A stretch of 64,000 bases of DNA from Tomocerus qinae. Taxonomy: Eukaryota > Arthropoda > Collembola > Entomobryomorpha > Tomoceridae. A model generated the notes under the pieces. That model worked only from the letters and a program-made list of their open reading frames with translations, was not told the DNA's origin and searched no databases. Both the position numbers and the translations under genes were made by a program. How positions within the stretch are numbered: the first letter of the stretch is position 1; every line of letters starts with the position of its first letter. Below are positions 51,201 through 63,700 of this stretch, piece after piece. Where the stretch lies: positions 25,098,201-25,162,200 of the forward strand of contig CM034548.1 in the NCBI GenBank assembly GCA_020055645.1, in the 5' to 3' direction.

Positions 51201-54015
51201 ATTCCGCACGGATATGCCTATTCCGCATACAACCTAAATAATATGTGCACAGAACCGAAAGGGTTTACTAGAGGAAAGTAGGAAACTGCGTCATGACGTC
51301 ATTGCTATTTTACTGGCATGAATGGTATAAAGTATAGGATGACTATTAGCCTCTTTGCGTATAATAGTCTACTCGTGGAGCTGTTTTGCACAAGAGGTAG
51401 ATTCCCTAGTTAACATAGATAAGATAGATACATACAAAATACAATTTACCTTCCCTGACTTTCTTTATTTCTTGTTAGCTAACATTTTTGTAAGGTATGT
51501 TACCATTTTTGTGCAAAAAAGCAAAGCACAGATTATTATTGCTCGCATCATTCAGCCCCATTTCCTATTTGATATACATTTTGATCAAGAAGGCCTTTGT
51601 AGGAGTACCTTGCAAAGAGTCTTTACAAATAAACTTCAATTTGAAATAAAATTAGCAATAAAAAGTTTTGATCCATATTAACACAGTATGAGGAAACTTA
51701 CTAGGTAGTTCTTGCTAGTTTAATTCAAACTCATCCAATTATATATGCAATGGCAATCAGTTCATCATATTGTAGAATAGTTATTCAAATAAGCCAAACT
51801 TCCAAGTTTAAAATGCACTTAGGTAAGAACGAATATTGTCATCCAATAAAAAAATCCCAAAGTTATCCAATTTCGTTATTGGTGCATACCTAATGTAATT
51901 CTGTGAGAATGCGATGATGTGATGCATAATCATTTGTGCTTACATAAGTTAAATATGGGGTAGTGTAATAAGTAATAAGTAATAGTGTAATAGTGTAATA
52001 AGTATCATGTTAACTATTTCCTTTTTAAACTTATGGAGAAATCTCAAGACTCACTTTCATAAACCTCCACAGATAAGTTACAACAACGTCGAAAGTGAAG
52101 GAACGGTATCATTTCAACATTTTTAATTCAAAGGCATGACAAATGTGAAATGTTTAGGTAGCATCATACCGTATCATGTAGTAGATTTGCCAAAAATGAC
52201 TAAAGGCTAGGAAGGATAAACAGATTTGAAGTCTATAATAACTAGATATTAGATTTCTTTGGCATTGGAATTTTCCGTGGCACTGAGCAGTAGTAGTATA
52301 GCATCCTATTTATTGTGATTTTGACACGCATACAATGGCTACTGACTTCCAAACAGATATTTACCCAGCTACCTAGAAACGTATTAAAAACACGTCAGAC
52401 CTTTTAATTAATTTGTCAAATGAACCTAAAGCGTCCGAAATTGTTTATTTTACCATACCAGAATTAATTGAAAAATAAATTAATATGTTCGTATGTCTGA
52501 TAATTAGAAATAAGTTAATTAATAGTGAGATAAATGGATGATGTGAAATAAATATATTACTTGTTCAAGTAAGTAGAAAATATTCCGAGTTTCTAGGCAT
52601 ACGTTCTAGTTTTCATTTTGGAAACCAAATTGAACGGAGATTTAACAATCTAAAGAGTTAGGGTTTAATCCTACCTACCCATACTTTCAAATGTATTGTA
52701 GCTGATGTAATCATACTCAACGAAACCCAATGGTTTGCAAATGTGCGAATTGGTAGCAGATTTATATAGCAGTTTACATCAATTAGAAATAGACTGATGC
52801 TATGTATTCCCGATAGGTAGTAAACTTAGTTGTTTTAAGTGGCTTTTCAATTGGAAGCTGAACAAATTATTGGAAGCGCAGACAAACTGCCCAACTCTGT
52901 GTAATGTAATATTTCAGAGACTAATATATCACCTAAAACCCCAGTAGCCACCCCACTTCAAGTTAACGGTAGACATGCAGGCATCGTTACTGTCAGATTA
53001 CACTCCATGTGAATACCTGGGCGATGTCACTGCAGCTGAGATAAAGTTGAAATGAAATAACCAAGTATGTAGAATGTTAGGCTAAAACTCCATTATCGGT
53101 AAATTGCTTAGGTACTTCAATTAAACAAATCTAAACGAAAGGCAGCGCCCATAAATAAATTTTATTTTCATGACAGGTTGTTTAATAGGCATTGGTACTT
53201 GTTAAACCAATTCTATTTAATCTACCACCTAGTTCAACAGTTTGACTGACATGATCATAACATCTATTAAGAATTAGTGGGTAGGAATTTAATAATAACA
53301 TCAGAATTTTCACATTTCAGAAAAACAAAAATTCGAGTTATTTTTCTTACAAACATATTTTGTAATGGAATACGTTCGCATTCATATACAGTTAGTTATA
53401 TTGCATACTTTCTATTGTACATTGCAAGTTGGCTACTTTCTGTATTTGCAATCATTCCAGTAGATAACGAAAAAGTTATTGAACATACCTTTTATTTGCA
53501 TGCGTTAAGTTTGAGTAACTGGTTTGGCATAAATAAGTATTAGAGTGCCCCAAGTCAGCTTAAATCTACAGCTGGCTGGCTTCTCACGTTGTATAACTTT
53601 GAGACAAGATGACTTTTCCGTCTTAGTAACAACTATCTTTGATAATCTAAAAGTAAATGGCGAATTCAAAGTCGTATAAATATAAGGAACGTTATACAAC
53701 TACTCCCATTAAGTATTTCCTTTTTATTTGCAAAGCAAATGGTGTAATTGTATGTATGTAAGTATGAGAATTCCTGTTTGTAGTTGTGGAGTTTGCAAGA
53801 CATTATTATTAAGAAAATAATTGGAGTGGAGATAGCGAAGAGAGCTTTATATTCAATTCAATATTTACAATGGTATTAATTTTGGATTAGGTTTCGAGTT
53901 CTAAGTAAAATATGTAGTTATGATTATGTAAAAGAAGATGATGAATAGAAGGTAAGGAGGTACACATTCAGGGAGATTTGAATTTGTTGAAAAGGAAAAA
54001 GAAAATAGGTTGCTA
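48254..54015. other. AT-rich region without a supportable gene
   Basis: Frames at 50455-50655 (minus), 51355-51681 (plus) and 53277-53543 (plus) have no ATG or splice support worth a call. A TGACGTCA palindrome lies at 51294-51301. A low-complexity GTAATA run is listed separately. No transposon ends were recognised. Confidence 0.45.
51961..52003. repeat. Low-complexity TAGTGTAATA/AGTAATA repeat
   Basis: Alternating TAGTGTAATA and AGTAATA units, a degenerate short tandem repeat. Confidence 0.7.
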
Positions 54016-54243
54016 TTAGCTAGGGATGTCTTTGAAGGAAATTGGAAAATATCTGTATTTATGTTTTAATGAGGAGGAAGGATTGTTAATAGTAAAAGTA
54101 GACTCGTCTCGTCTTTCGTCCTTTGAAAGATTTATTGTTATAGAGGATTGCGTCACTTTTGGCTGGTCTTGAATTCCAGTCCAGGTGGAGGTGCTTGGAG
54201 TGCGTGAACGGTGTACCGTAATATAGCTAGGCCTGTGATGCAT
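54016..54243 (-). CDS. Hypothetical 75-residue ORF or exon
   Basis: The frame starts with an ATG that has an in-frame TGA two codons upstream, and ends with a double stop. The translation is hydrophilic and varied (MHHRPSYITVHRSRTPSTST, DQPKVTQSSITINLSKDERR). The upstream minus-strand sequence is a long CT run followed by TCATCCTGACATATGCATCACAG, a usable acceptor, so it could be a last exon. It is not recognised and is no longer than chance frames here. Confidence 0.22.
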   Translation of the reverse strand: MHHRPSYITVHRSRTPSTSTWTGIQDQPKVTQSSITINLSKDERRDESTFTINNPSSSLKHKYRYFPISFKDIPS

Positions 54244-54283
54244 ATGTCAGGATGAGATAGACAACAAGCAACATAAGCCAAGT

Positions 54284-54297
54284 AGAGAGAGAGAGAG
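54284..54297. repeat. (GA)n microsatellite
   Basis: About seven GA units followed by GGG. Confidence 0.85.
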
Positions 54298-54635
54298 GGG
54301 ACAAAATCTGAAGATAAATATATCTACAGACAGACTGACTGTCAAGCAGTCGAGAGGATTTTGAGAATGACTTTTTGTTGTGCCGAGTTAATGTCAAGCA
54401 GAATCAAACAGAAGAATTGAGTTTTGACTTTGGTTGCCTACTTATCTGTCGAGGTTTGCAAATGGAGAGAGTCTCTTTGGCGTCTCTTCTATCAGGATTA
54501 TGATAAAATAGTGTGAAGTGATCTACTGTTGGGTAAGGAAGGTGATAGAGAAAAGAATTGGAAAGGGTGACGGATCTTTCTCCAGCCAAAGCGAGTGAAA
54601 GCACAGCTCCCACAGAAAGGGAATGAGCCGACTAA

Positions 54636-55034
54636 TCTCCCTGGAACTATCGGGGAAGTGTCGGATCAGTTCGCCCAGCATCGGACCCAACTACACGCGC
54701 TACTCGGTTGTCCCTATTCCTGAATGACGCAATAGAATCCCAATTTTTGCCACCTCGCCAACAAGCCCCTTTCACTAAAAATAGATCAGGAGGTTCTAAT
54801 AATAACTGTCTTTTTGCAACCACGTGCGAAAACGGTTTCACTCAAAAAGTTTGGGCGACCTCGGAACTTATTCAAGTACTTAATGATAAGAAAAGAGATC
54901 CTACTTATGACATGACAAACACATCTTCCACTCGCACTCTAAATCAAACCGATACATTCTTCCTACACTTAATTGCTCCATTTATCAAAGGTGGGCAGAC
55001 GCACATCTCACTCCAAACTCTCTTCCTCTCCTAA
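54636..55034 (+). other. Open plus-strand frame of 132 codons, unrecognised
   Basis: The frame is open from just after a TAA at 54633 to a stop at 55034. It lacks an ATG until about codon 90, so it would be an internal or last exon. Content is coding-like in the middle (ENGFTQKVWATSELIQVLND). A possible donor, CAAAG|GTGGGC, lies at about 54991. The 54560-54860 stretch is richer in G+C than its flanks, and the minus strand is also open there, so the strand is uncertain. The alternative minus-strand reading uses an acceptor CCTTACCCAACAG near 54533 leading to a 42-codon end. Confidence 0.2.
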
Positions 55035-55071
55035 CAAAGAACTCTCTCCCAAACATTTCCCAATCCTATCT

Positions 55072-55091
55072 TCTCTCTCTCTCTCTCTCTC
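55072..55091. repeat. (CT)n microsatellite
   Basis: About ten CT units. Confidence 0.9.
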
Positions 55092-57280
55092 CAACGAAAT
55101 GCGATACAAGAGAAATGCAAACATCCATTCATACAATCCAAACAAACTAGCAAAGTGAAGACAAATAGTGCCGACCAACAGATTAACAATTCTTCTTCAA
55201 TCTTTTTTCTCTTAACTTTATTCAGATTTTGATATCAATGTAAATCTTTAATTAACATCTTTAGACTAAGAGTTAAGTCAGTCGTTTAAATTATAATTGA
55301 CACAGTTTTCAGCATGAGATGAGTATGGAGAGGTCTTATATTGAAATAAACACAGATTAATACGGTGCAGTACATATTATAATTATGTACAGACTATGTA
55401 TTTATCTTCATATAGCAAGTTTATTCAAATCCTTATGCAAACAAAATGTACATGTTCTACATAGTATATGTATTGCACTTAAGTCTTTGAATCCTCTTCT
55501 GTAGTAACGCGCAAGGCGCCTATATGTGATATAGTTACGTAATCAGTATTCTTGATTCCTGTTATTCCCGCTGTTCCCGTCCTTTATTTCCATCAATGGA
55601 GTCAGAGGAAACGAAAGAGAAGTTACGCATTGAGACAGGCACGCACGAAAGGGGCTAACTGAATCTATAGAACACAACAAAGATTACTTCTGCTGGATGA
55701 CTGGATCGAGTCCTGCACTGCATCTTCGCATAGCATATAGCATTACTACTAGATATTTGTATGCCTTTATTCATTCATTCATCCTTCCCAGTTATCTTCT
55801 GGTCTATAATATGCAGTCTGCGATGCAAGTCTATAGAACTATACTACGAATGCCAAACAACCCATTTGACTATTGAGTACCGATAGCTTACCGAGATTTA
55901 ACATAGTTGCACAGCTTGCATTTCACTCAAAAAGGGATTTAGACAGGGACACAAATTGTGAAAGTATTAAATGCCTTGATTCTATACGCAAAAATTGGCA
56001 AACAACAGGATAGTTAGCAAAATTAACTCGTGAAAATAGCACAATTTTATTTACAAGATGTGCTTTCATCTTGTAAATAAAATTGGCATTTTGGTACCTT
56101 TTTATATTCATTACTCAATCCAGTCAACTCGTTTCCATTTATGTTTCACTTCAGTATACATACATAATAGACAAGGCAATCTCGATTTGGAATATTTTAT
56201 TAACAGATTTATGTCTTTTTGAAAATCCGATAAGTTAGTGCACCTATTTGTAGAATTTGAAAGATAAGTACGAAATAGTGTTACCTAGCATGTTTTCGAT
56301 GCGAGATGGACATAAATAAGTAGCAACGGGTAGCAAATGAAGAAAAATGTGAATAACTTCATTAACACAAGGTTTGTAATTTGTACTACAAATCCCAGTT
56401 TAGTTTAGTTGAAAATGCTTTAAGGGCAGAGAGTATATTTTATTTCTTCTAGTTTCTGGAATCGTTGGTTGTTATCAGAGAAAGGAAAGCGTCGCAGTTG
56501 TAAATGGAAGTCCCTTTAGTATACGCACAGACTTACTCCCATTCTGTTCGACTTCATTCAGTGTAACTGTTCGTGCACGTAGAGCTAGATAGTTGTGTAG
56601 TAGGAAAGTTTAGTTAGCTCGGAGATTCTTTTTTTAAAGACGAGAGATGTAAGGCAATTGGGCTGTGGTGCTCTGCATTAGAAAGAGTTAGGCTACTCTA
56701 CCGAAGACACCTGTTAGGTAATATTGAAGTGAAATTAATTTGTTCCCTCATCGTTGTTTCAGAGCACGTCAGGATGGTAATCAACTAATTGCTAGTTTGG
56801 AGTAGATTAATACTGTAGGTAAATGTATGGGTATCTTGAAGTGGATGAATTTCATGGTATGGAATAGAATCCATTCGCAATATTATGTTGAAACTTGTTT
56901 AAACTCAGCACTAAGTTAGTAGAAGATATTTCTGAGTAAGGACACTTGAAAGTGTGTACAAGAATATCAAATAGAAACTTTCAACTACTTGAAGATGTAG
57001 GATTTAGAAATTGGCGAAAAGATTTATTTACTTGTCTCAGATCCGATATTTAAATAGCGGAGAAAGACGGAGAGTTGTCAGAATGAGTCTTAGCTGGCTG
57101 GGCGGAGGACAGAAGTTAAGATGTTGGCTAATTTATAAAAAGAGTCAGTATGGTCAATGCTTAATTTTTGGTATGTGAATTGGTCATGTCCTTGGCAATA
57201 ATCGGAGATTGACCTACTTAGGGAAAGCGGGTAAAGGGAAGTCAGATGCTTTCTGACAGAATATATAGAGATTCAAGAGT
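55092..57280. other. AT-rich region without a supportable gene
   Basis: Contains the perfect hairpin at 56042-56085. 56600-57280 is purine-rich on the plus strand. No coding content was recognised. Confidence 0.45.
56042..56085. repeat. Perfect 19-bp hairpin
   Basis: Arms 56042-56060 (CAATTTTATTTACAAGATG) and 56067-56085 are exact reverse complements with the six-base loop TGCTTT. The stem is AT-rich and too short for a usual pre-miRNA; a foldback insertion or a terminator-like fold in RNA is possible. Confidence 0.8.
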
Positions 57281-57629
57281 CTAGGAAGTTTTAGGGTGAC
57301 GTAGTGTGGCAATAGCGTCATCCGAGTTGGTGATGACGCCAATGGAAGTCGGGGGAGTAGGCGAAAAGCGGGAGTCAGGCATTCGGGGGTTCATCGACCT
57401 ATGTCTGCACGTGTAGCAGGCTCCGTTATTGCCACATCTGAGGGAGTGAGTGAGGGAAACACCTTGCTCCGCTCCATTGCAGCCGACTGCCACTGTTTTC
57501 GTTGACCCAATTACTCTCCGCTCTCAGCTGGCAACTCAACCCGACCAACACCGCCTGACCTTTCCTCTTCCCATTCCACATAAAAGATGCAGCTCTCTTC
57601 TTCCTCCTCCCGTCCTCCTCAGTCCTCAC
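57281..57629 (-). other. G+C-rich segment with coding-like minus-strand frames
   Basis: This is one of the few G+C-rich patches. On the minus strand one frame (57426-57629) contains MWNGKRKGQAVLVGLSCQ; a second (57281-57493) reads CRHRSMNPRMPDSRFSPTPP then SIGVITNSDDAIATL and stops. Many codons end in C or G (CCC, CGC, ACC), unlike the rest of the window. GTTTCCCTCACTCACTCCCTCAG looks like an acceptor between the two frames, and a GCAAG|GTGTTT donor-like sequence lies only 25 bases before it, too short for an intron. A real exon or promoter is plausible; the product is unknown. Confidence 0.25.
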
Positions 57630-58259
57630 CGACTTCTATATCTCTCAATCATCGACACCCCGATTCATCGCCACTCATTCACTCCCTTACAACCAATCTT
57701 TTTGTCGTCTCTCTCTCTTGCCCTTTCAACTCTCTTGGTCACTTCTTTCTCTTACTATTATTCCAATTTATTTCAATCCCTACAGACAATGCGTATCTAT
57801 TTGTGAATGATGTTCCTCTATTCATTGCCATACTGTGAGCTCCACAGACACAGAAAGAGACGAAGAGTCAAGACAAGGCCAACGGAACCACGTAAAGCAG
57901 ATCCAAGATACATCCTCTCCATGTATATCCCTGGCCTTGTCCCCATTCACATTCTTTTCCGCAATCATCTCCACTATCTTTTCTCACTCACGTAAAGCGT
58001 AGGCGACACACTATTATAAGAGTCTCAATCTTCTAGTCGTAGCTAGAGGAAATGCGTTACTGTGGAAGAATCTTATTATTCTCTTCTACTACAGTAGATG
58101 TAAGTGGACAACGTGGGCAACATCTACTATAATAAAGGTGTATTAACAATAAGAGCTCTTGTCATCACTCAAATCTCAAGTTTTCTCCGTTTCCTTAACA
58201 TCTGCATGAAGTAGAATTATTTAGCATTGTGAGAGAAATGTTTCTATTGTAAATGTATT

Positions 58260-58309
58260 CGCCTACAAATTCTAAGAAATTCTTGCGACTTGAACAGAAT
58301 TTGTAGACG
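58260..58309. repeat. Imperfect hairpin
   Basis: Arms 58260-58273 and 58296-58309 pair over 14 bases with one mismatch (58262/58307) around a 22-base loop. It sits directly before the duplication at 58319. Confidence 0.6.
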
Positions 58310-58318
58310 CTAACAATC

Positions 58319-58500
58319 TACTTTATGTATCATACACATTTCTTAAATTTATTGACAAATCAGGCAAGTGCCCACTTAGAGAACAGGAAGTTGTCTACTT
58401 TAGACGATAAAGATGTACTTTATGTAACATACATATTTTTGAAATTCTTTGGCAAATAAGGCAAGTGCCTACTTTTAAACCCCAGGAAGTTGTCTACTTG
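58319..58500. repeat. Tandem duplication of an ~83-bp unit
   Basis: Copy 1 is 58319-58400, copy 2 is 58416-58500, separated by 15 bases. Shared elements are TACTTTATGTA, CATACA, GGCAAGTGCC, CAGGAAGTTGTCTACTT. Differences are substitutions and small indels. Confidence 0.85.
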
Positions 58501-59794
58501 TTACCAATCTCGTACCATCTTAACTTGAGTTTCAATGAGATTTGAGACATGGAAGAAATTAATGAAGAGTAAAGCAATTATTTCTGTATTTCAGTCCAAA
58601 TCCATTAGTAACTAACTTTGATTCTAATTTACTCGTTTCTCTGAAATTAGTTCTGCCGGTACTTTTAAAAGGTAAACATATAATATGCATTGTAAGTAAC
58701 TTGTCCCTACGAAGAGAGATAGTAATATCAAACGGAACTCACAATCTAAGCCTGGGAGAGAAACCACTCAGCAGCACTCAATTATTGTCATAACTCTGTT
58801 CTAATCTCATCTGCTAATTAATAACTGATTAACTTACCTTGATTATCTAATTAGTTTTAATTGGAATTCCATTTATATACCTTTCGTCACAAATACGACG
58901 TCTAACTAGAAGTTACAGTATCTCTGCTAAATACTTGTTACAACTGTGATACAAAGTTACTCTTTGCAAAGTATTTGCACTTAAACAGTCTTGACTTCAT
59001 ATAAATCATGTAGAACGTACATTAAGTAAGTCTCGTGGTTTAACAGAAGTATTTACATGTTTGCTATATAGAGTTCTTAATTATAGTCTGTTCATGGCCT
59101 TCTTCATTGAGTTCACAGAGAGTGAGTCAGTTCGTTTGAGCTGTTGAATGTTTTCCACTTTCATCAGTCACACGCACACATTTTACATTGATTTCCTCAG
59201 GAAGCCAGATTTTTCGTATCTGTAATCTAGGATAAAAATCTGTTTGTCGATTGTAATTTGTAGAGTTGGGAAATAAGTAGGTAAGTAGTAGTAAGTAGTA
59301 TTTTCGGGGATGCTGACTTGAGTCAGTCATTCAGTTGAGTTCGGCTGAACTTTCATTAAGTAACTAGAGTTGATAGAAGCAGAACTCGCTCATTCGTAAA
59401 TGAAGAGAAAGAATATTTTCTCCTTTACCAGTGGCTGCGTTGACTCAATTTAAAACAAACAGATATAAGTTACATTTTAATCAATTGTTAATATTATTGT
59501 TTACTTATAGTATATTATCTTACTTTTAATTTGGAGTCAAGTAGGTATCTGGAGCAGGCTTGGCGCAATTCGCATGTAAGGAAATGTGTACTGAAGATAT
59601 AATATAGCACTAAATATATCTTTTTATTGTAGAGTATAACAATGTGTGCCTTGACGTAAGCAACAGACTCCTTCATTTTATTATATAAGAGTGTCTTGGC
59701 ATAGATAGAAAGCAAAGTAAAGCAAGGCCCATCAGCTTTGGCGATGGCTAGCCAGCCTCGTCTAGCTCTGCTTTCATTTCATTCATGATTCGCT

Positions 59795-59809
59795 TCTCTC
59801 TCTCTCTCT
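59795..59809. repeat. (CT)n microsatellite
   Basis: About seven CT units. Confidence 0.8.
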
Positions 59810-60635
59810 AAATGTGCTACATATTATAAGTGCAGTAGTGCGTTCATTGTGCTTTTTACGTATCTCGGTTATGTTATGGTTTGACCCAGTTTTGAGCTAG
59901 GTTAACGGTGGTGATGACGTGGTTTGTAAATCTATTGGTAAATATGTACAGTATCTCGCTAGACTCCTATCTTACTGCTACATTTATATATTTTCGTACA
60001 CACTTCTTCATTGTACATACTACTACATGGGGAAACATGCTTTCAACATATATCTATCTACACTTGTATATCTCCCCATCTAAAACTTATAGCAATGTAA
60101 ATACATCCTATTGTAGACACTACACAAACACACAGACAGTCTCCATACTTATATATCTGCTACTACTTTATACGGAAATGGCATTGGAGTAGATACGCAT
60201 AGCTAATATACCAAAGTAGAGTAGCAATCGCAATATCATTTCGTTGTCTGACCATTCTTTCTATAACAAGTAGGATATATCTTCGTGACGTGCGTATGCA
60301 ATTCTCTTGTAAAGTAGAAAATCTTAGCTATAAGTCCGCACTTACAGATATATGTGTATAGTATAAGTATAGTAATCCCTCAAGGTCCTTAACACGACGA
60401 GACTTATTTTACTTTATATGTTATATTATTTCTATAAAAGAGAGTCATTGCTATTCAGCGAATGATGTAAGATTTGTGAATGAAATTTCTGGCTTGTGAC
60501 ACGTGGGCCTATTGATGTTAGAAGGAGAGATGCGTCTGGGAAAGTCCCTGAAGCACAAGTCTCTCCTGACATATGGAAAACCCCCTACCATTGCAATTTA
60601 CTCGCTGGCTTTCTCCACACTCTCTTCTCTTCCAG

Positions 60636-60728
60636 CCTTCAACATACGCAGGCAACTCACAAGGTAATACGCAGCTCAAGACAAGGCGTCCTAGTCAACG
60701 TACACTTTTACTTCCATGAATGGCAAAG
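60636..60728 (+). other. Candidate 93-base internal exon
   Basis: A strong pyrimidine tract and acceptor, CACTCTCTTCTCTTCCAG, ends at 60635, and a near-perfect donor, CAAAG|GTAAGTAG, follows 60728. One frame is open right through (SLQHTQATHKVIRSSRQG, then VLVNVHFYFHEWQ), and the same frame is open upstream to about 60490 with coding-like content (RRRDASGKVPEAQVSPDIW), so a longer exon beginning near 60520 is an alternative. No family is recognised. This is the best-framed plus-strand exon candidate in the right half of the window. Confidence 0.33.
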
Positions 60729-63700
60729 GTAAGTAGACGCTCCCAAACTCAACTAAGCTCCTTTGCTTCCTTCCTATAATTCCATACTTCCACTAACGCA
60801 CTCTAAACGCATAACCATCACTCATATTTACTTACCATTGTCCTGCCATTTTAATCAGAAAAATAACGTCTTTTAATGCATAAACATTACAATGGTCCAT
60901 GGGTACCAAATTTGCATGTATTACAATACTAAGTCTCAAATATAAGACCACTACGCATATATAAGTTTGAGATAAACTTAAATCTATACAGAAGCTATGA
61001 AATTATCTATAAGATGAAGCCTACATTGTTTATTGAGTAGGATTGAAACTTTTCGCTGTGATTTGAATACTAGCTTGACTAATTTTGATTATTTTGAACT
61101 AAATATTTAAATGTACAATTTTCAGAAATTACCAAAACAGTGTGCATTGAATAAACGTTTTTGAAGGAATTTGCCCATAGCGGTAGTAATTACTAAAATA
61201 CACTATATTACATTTTCTAATAAGTCTCTTAAGTAAAACTGTAGCTTAAGCATAAATAAAAATATGCTTGTAAATAATTGCGCTTATCTGCATCGTTAGC
61301 TTTATTGCATAGATAACTGGTAATCAATGAGCATTGTTAGATTAAAATAAATATTTTAACAATATGGAACTGAAAAGTAAAAGTATAATATTAAGTGGAT
61401 AAACTCTTGCAAAACTATTTGATGTTGAACTAATTCACTTTTGCGTGGGTCAATCATAGTCTCCTGCAATAACATTAATGTTGACAATTTGCATTTGCTA
61501 TTTTCAATAATTCTACAATTGTCTTTCTGGTGATTGATACATATTTATACAACTTCTCATGGCTCATGGTATCTGAACTTATGTCTCATCTATTTACACA
61601 TATGGCATTAAAATGAAAGCTCCAGTATTATAGCTACTTATGTTTAGTCGCATAGTCAGTCGATTTTTTCTTTTGTCTAATAAGGCAATTATTTTTTATG
61701 TGAAGACTTACAAGCCCGTTTAGTTCACAGGGTATCAAATATAATAGGTATCTTCAATATGAAGCTCTCTATTCCATGCCTCTGCTCCTTAATTGACGTT
61801 CCTCTGAGCTGAGTGCCCTGTTTGGTATATTTAGTCGATACCAATTGTTTGTTCTTTCTACTTTCTCGAGAAAAATCGAAACCGCCTACGTACACATTAT
61901 TTCCCTAATTCTTATTATTATCGTATCGACAGCATTGTTCACCAACAAATGACCTAAAATATCTAGTTCCTTGAATAAAAATCTTGCAGTCTTCTCAAAT
62001 ATCCAATACGAGCAAAAAAATGCATTTTGGCGATCATCAAATAAGGAAATTTTATTTTTATTCTATTTTTTTACGTTTTCACTGTTAATAATCTAATCTC
62101 CGAATTTTGTGAATAGGGACATTAAAACAAGACACGTTATGTGTTTAGTAAGTACATAGAAGAAATAACTGAAACCAAAAATTCAGTTGTTGCATACCAA
62201 ATAGTTACATGCTGAAATTATAACTGGCAAATTCAAGCAAATAGTAAAGTGAAATTGTAATTATAAGCGCACAGAAGATAATTAAATCAGTACTGAGTTG
62301 CAAATAGGACGTTTTAAGTCTCTTTGATGTTCTTCTTTAAGAATTTTATAATAGAACAAACGACATACTAGTTTCTTTTTAGAAACAAGAGGGGAAAACA
62401 AGTTTAAATGATGGAGATAAGTCAGATGAACATGAGATATATTTCATAGTGTAGGAGAAAACGTAACACTGGCTTGAAAACTTAGTTTTTTGTAAAGCAA
62501 TAAAGTTAAATTTTCAGTAGCTACAGTAGTTACGTGTCTCAACATACCCATGACATACATTTCCAAGTTAACGAAGTACAAACACGGTACAATACAAAAA
62601 ATACTAGCACCAGATGAGGAACTGATAACAAACCCAAGAGATTACTACCTAAGTCGTGTTTACCATGGAATAAATCAATAAGACATACAATTACCCTTTA
62701 AAATACTTGTGTACTTACATTTTAGATAAATTAGATCATTTTTGAAATCTTCAAAATAAATACATTCAATCAAGCACAACTTTAATATAGGCTACATAAA
62801 GATCCTACCTTTGGCAATAACCAAGTAGGAAATGTAAAAAGTATAAGATAGCCCCTAGGTATATTTCAACTGTAAAAATGACTTTTAATAGATTGTAATG
62901 CGAGGAAACAGTGTCCTGTGCCAGTGCCCACACCACAACATCAGTATGTAGCACAAATTATTCATTTTTTAGAAATAGAATTTGTAGTTATATAATGCCG
63001 TCTAACCCGGTGTGCGGGGAAAGCGTAGTAATGTGTGGATGATAGTGGTAAGTAGCTTGGAAATGAACAGGTCGGTGAGTTTGGTGTCTGGGAGAATGAT
63101 AGGTAGACTAATTGAGTAAAAATGATAGCAGAAGAGAAGCTGATTTAGTTAGTTGGTTGGAGTAGGACAGCGACATATCCATTCAAGCCATATAATGATA
63201 GGGAAGTGGATGACCCTCAACTCCGTCAGACTCGGACTTCTTAAATCGCAGGAAAAGAGCAACCTTTCCATATGTTACCTTTTAGATATCCCCGACTATA
63301 ACTGTCGGTTTATACTCAGAGTTTTTATGAAACCTAAAGCCCTGAGGAGAGAAGATGGCTATTTAATTGCGTTTTAGTGAAGCCATGGATAGGTTTAAAT
63401 GAAAATGCATGTCTTATAGGTAGACGAGACTTAGCGTCGGTTGTTTTATAGGACTTAGGCAGGAAGCCTGTATGTACGCGTCTAATAAGTCGTACCGTAC
63501 GGTAAATGTTGACAGGGAATACAAACCGAAGAATACTTTGAAGGTCTCAAAAATACTCATAATCTGCGAGTAAGCGAATGTCCAACCAACGAAAAAGAGA
63601 AAGTTGCCTATTTATGTATGATTAGCTTCCATATCTGGTTACCTGTGCACTTATTAGTCTCCAGATTTTTTGTGGCTTATTGTCCTTCATAGCTATATTA

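Larger units (their letters stand above)
57630..60635. other. No supportable gene; repeats only
   Basis: 57630-57990 is pyrimidine-rich and open in two plus-strand frames without coding character. It holds the imperfect hairpin at 58260-58309, the duplication at 58319-58500 and a short CT repeat at 59795-59809. 60490-60635 is coding-like in the frame of the candidate exon that follows. Confidence 0.4.

Noticed and set aside
58093-58128. AGTAGATGT/ACATCTACT hairpin
   Set aside because: A 9-bp stem with an 18-base loop is common by chance in 64 kb.
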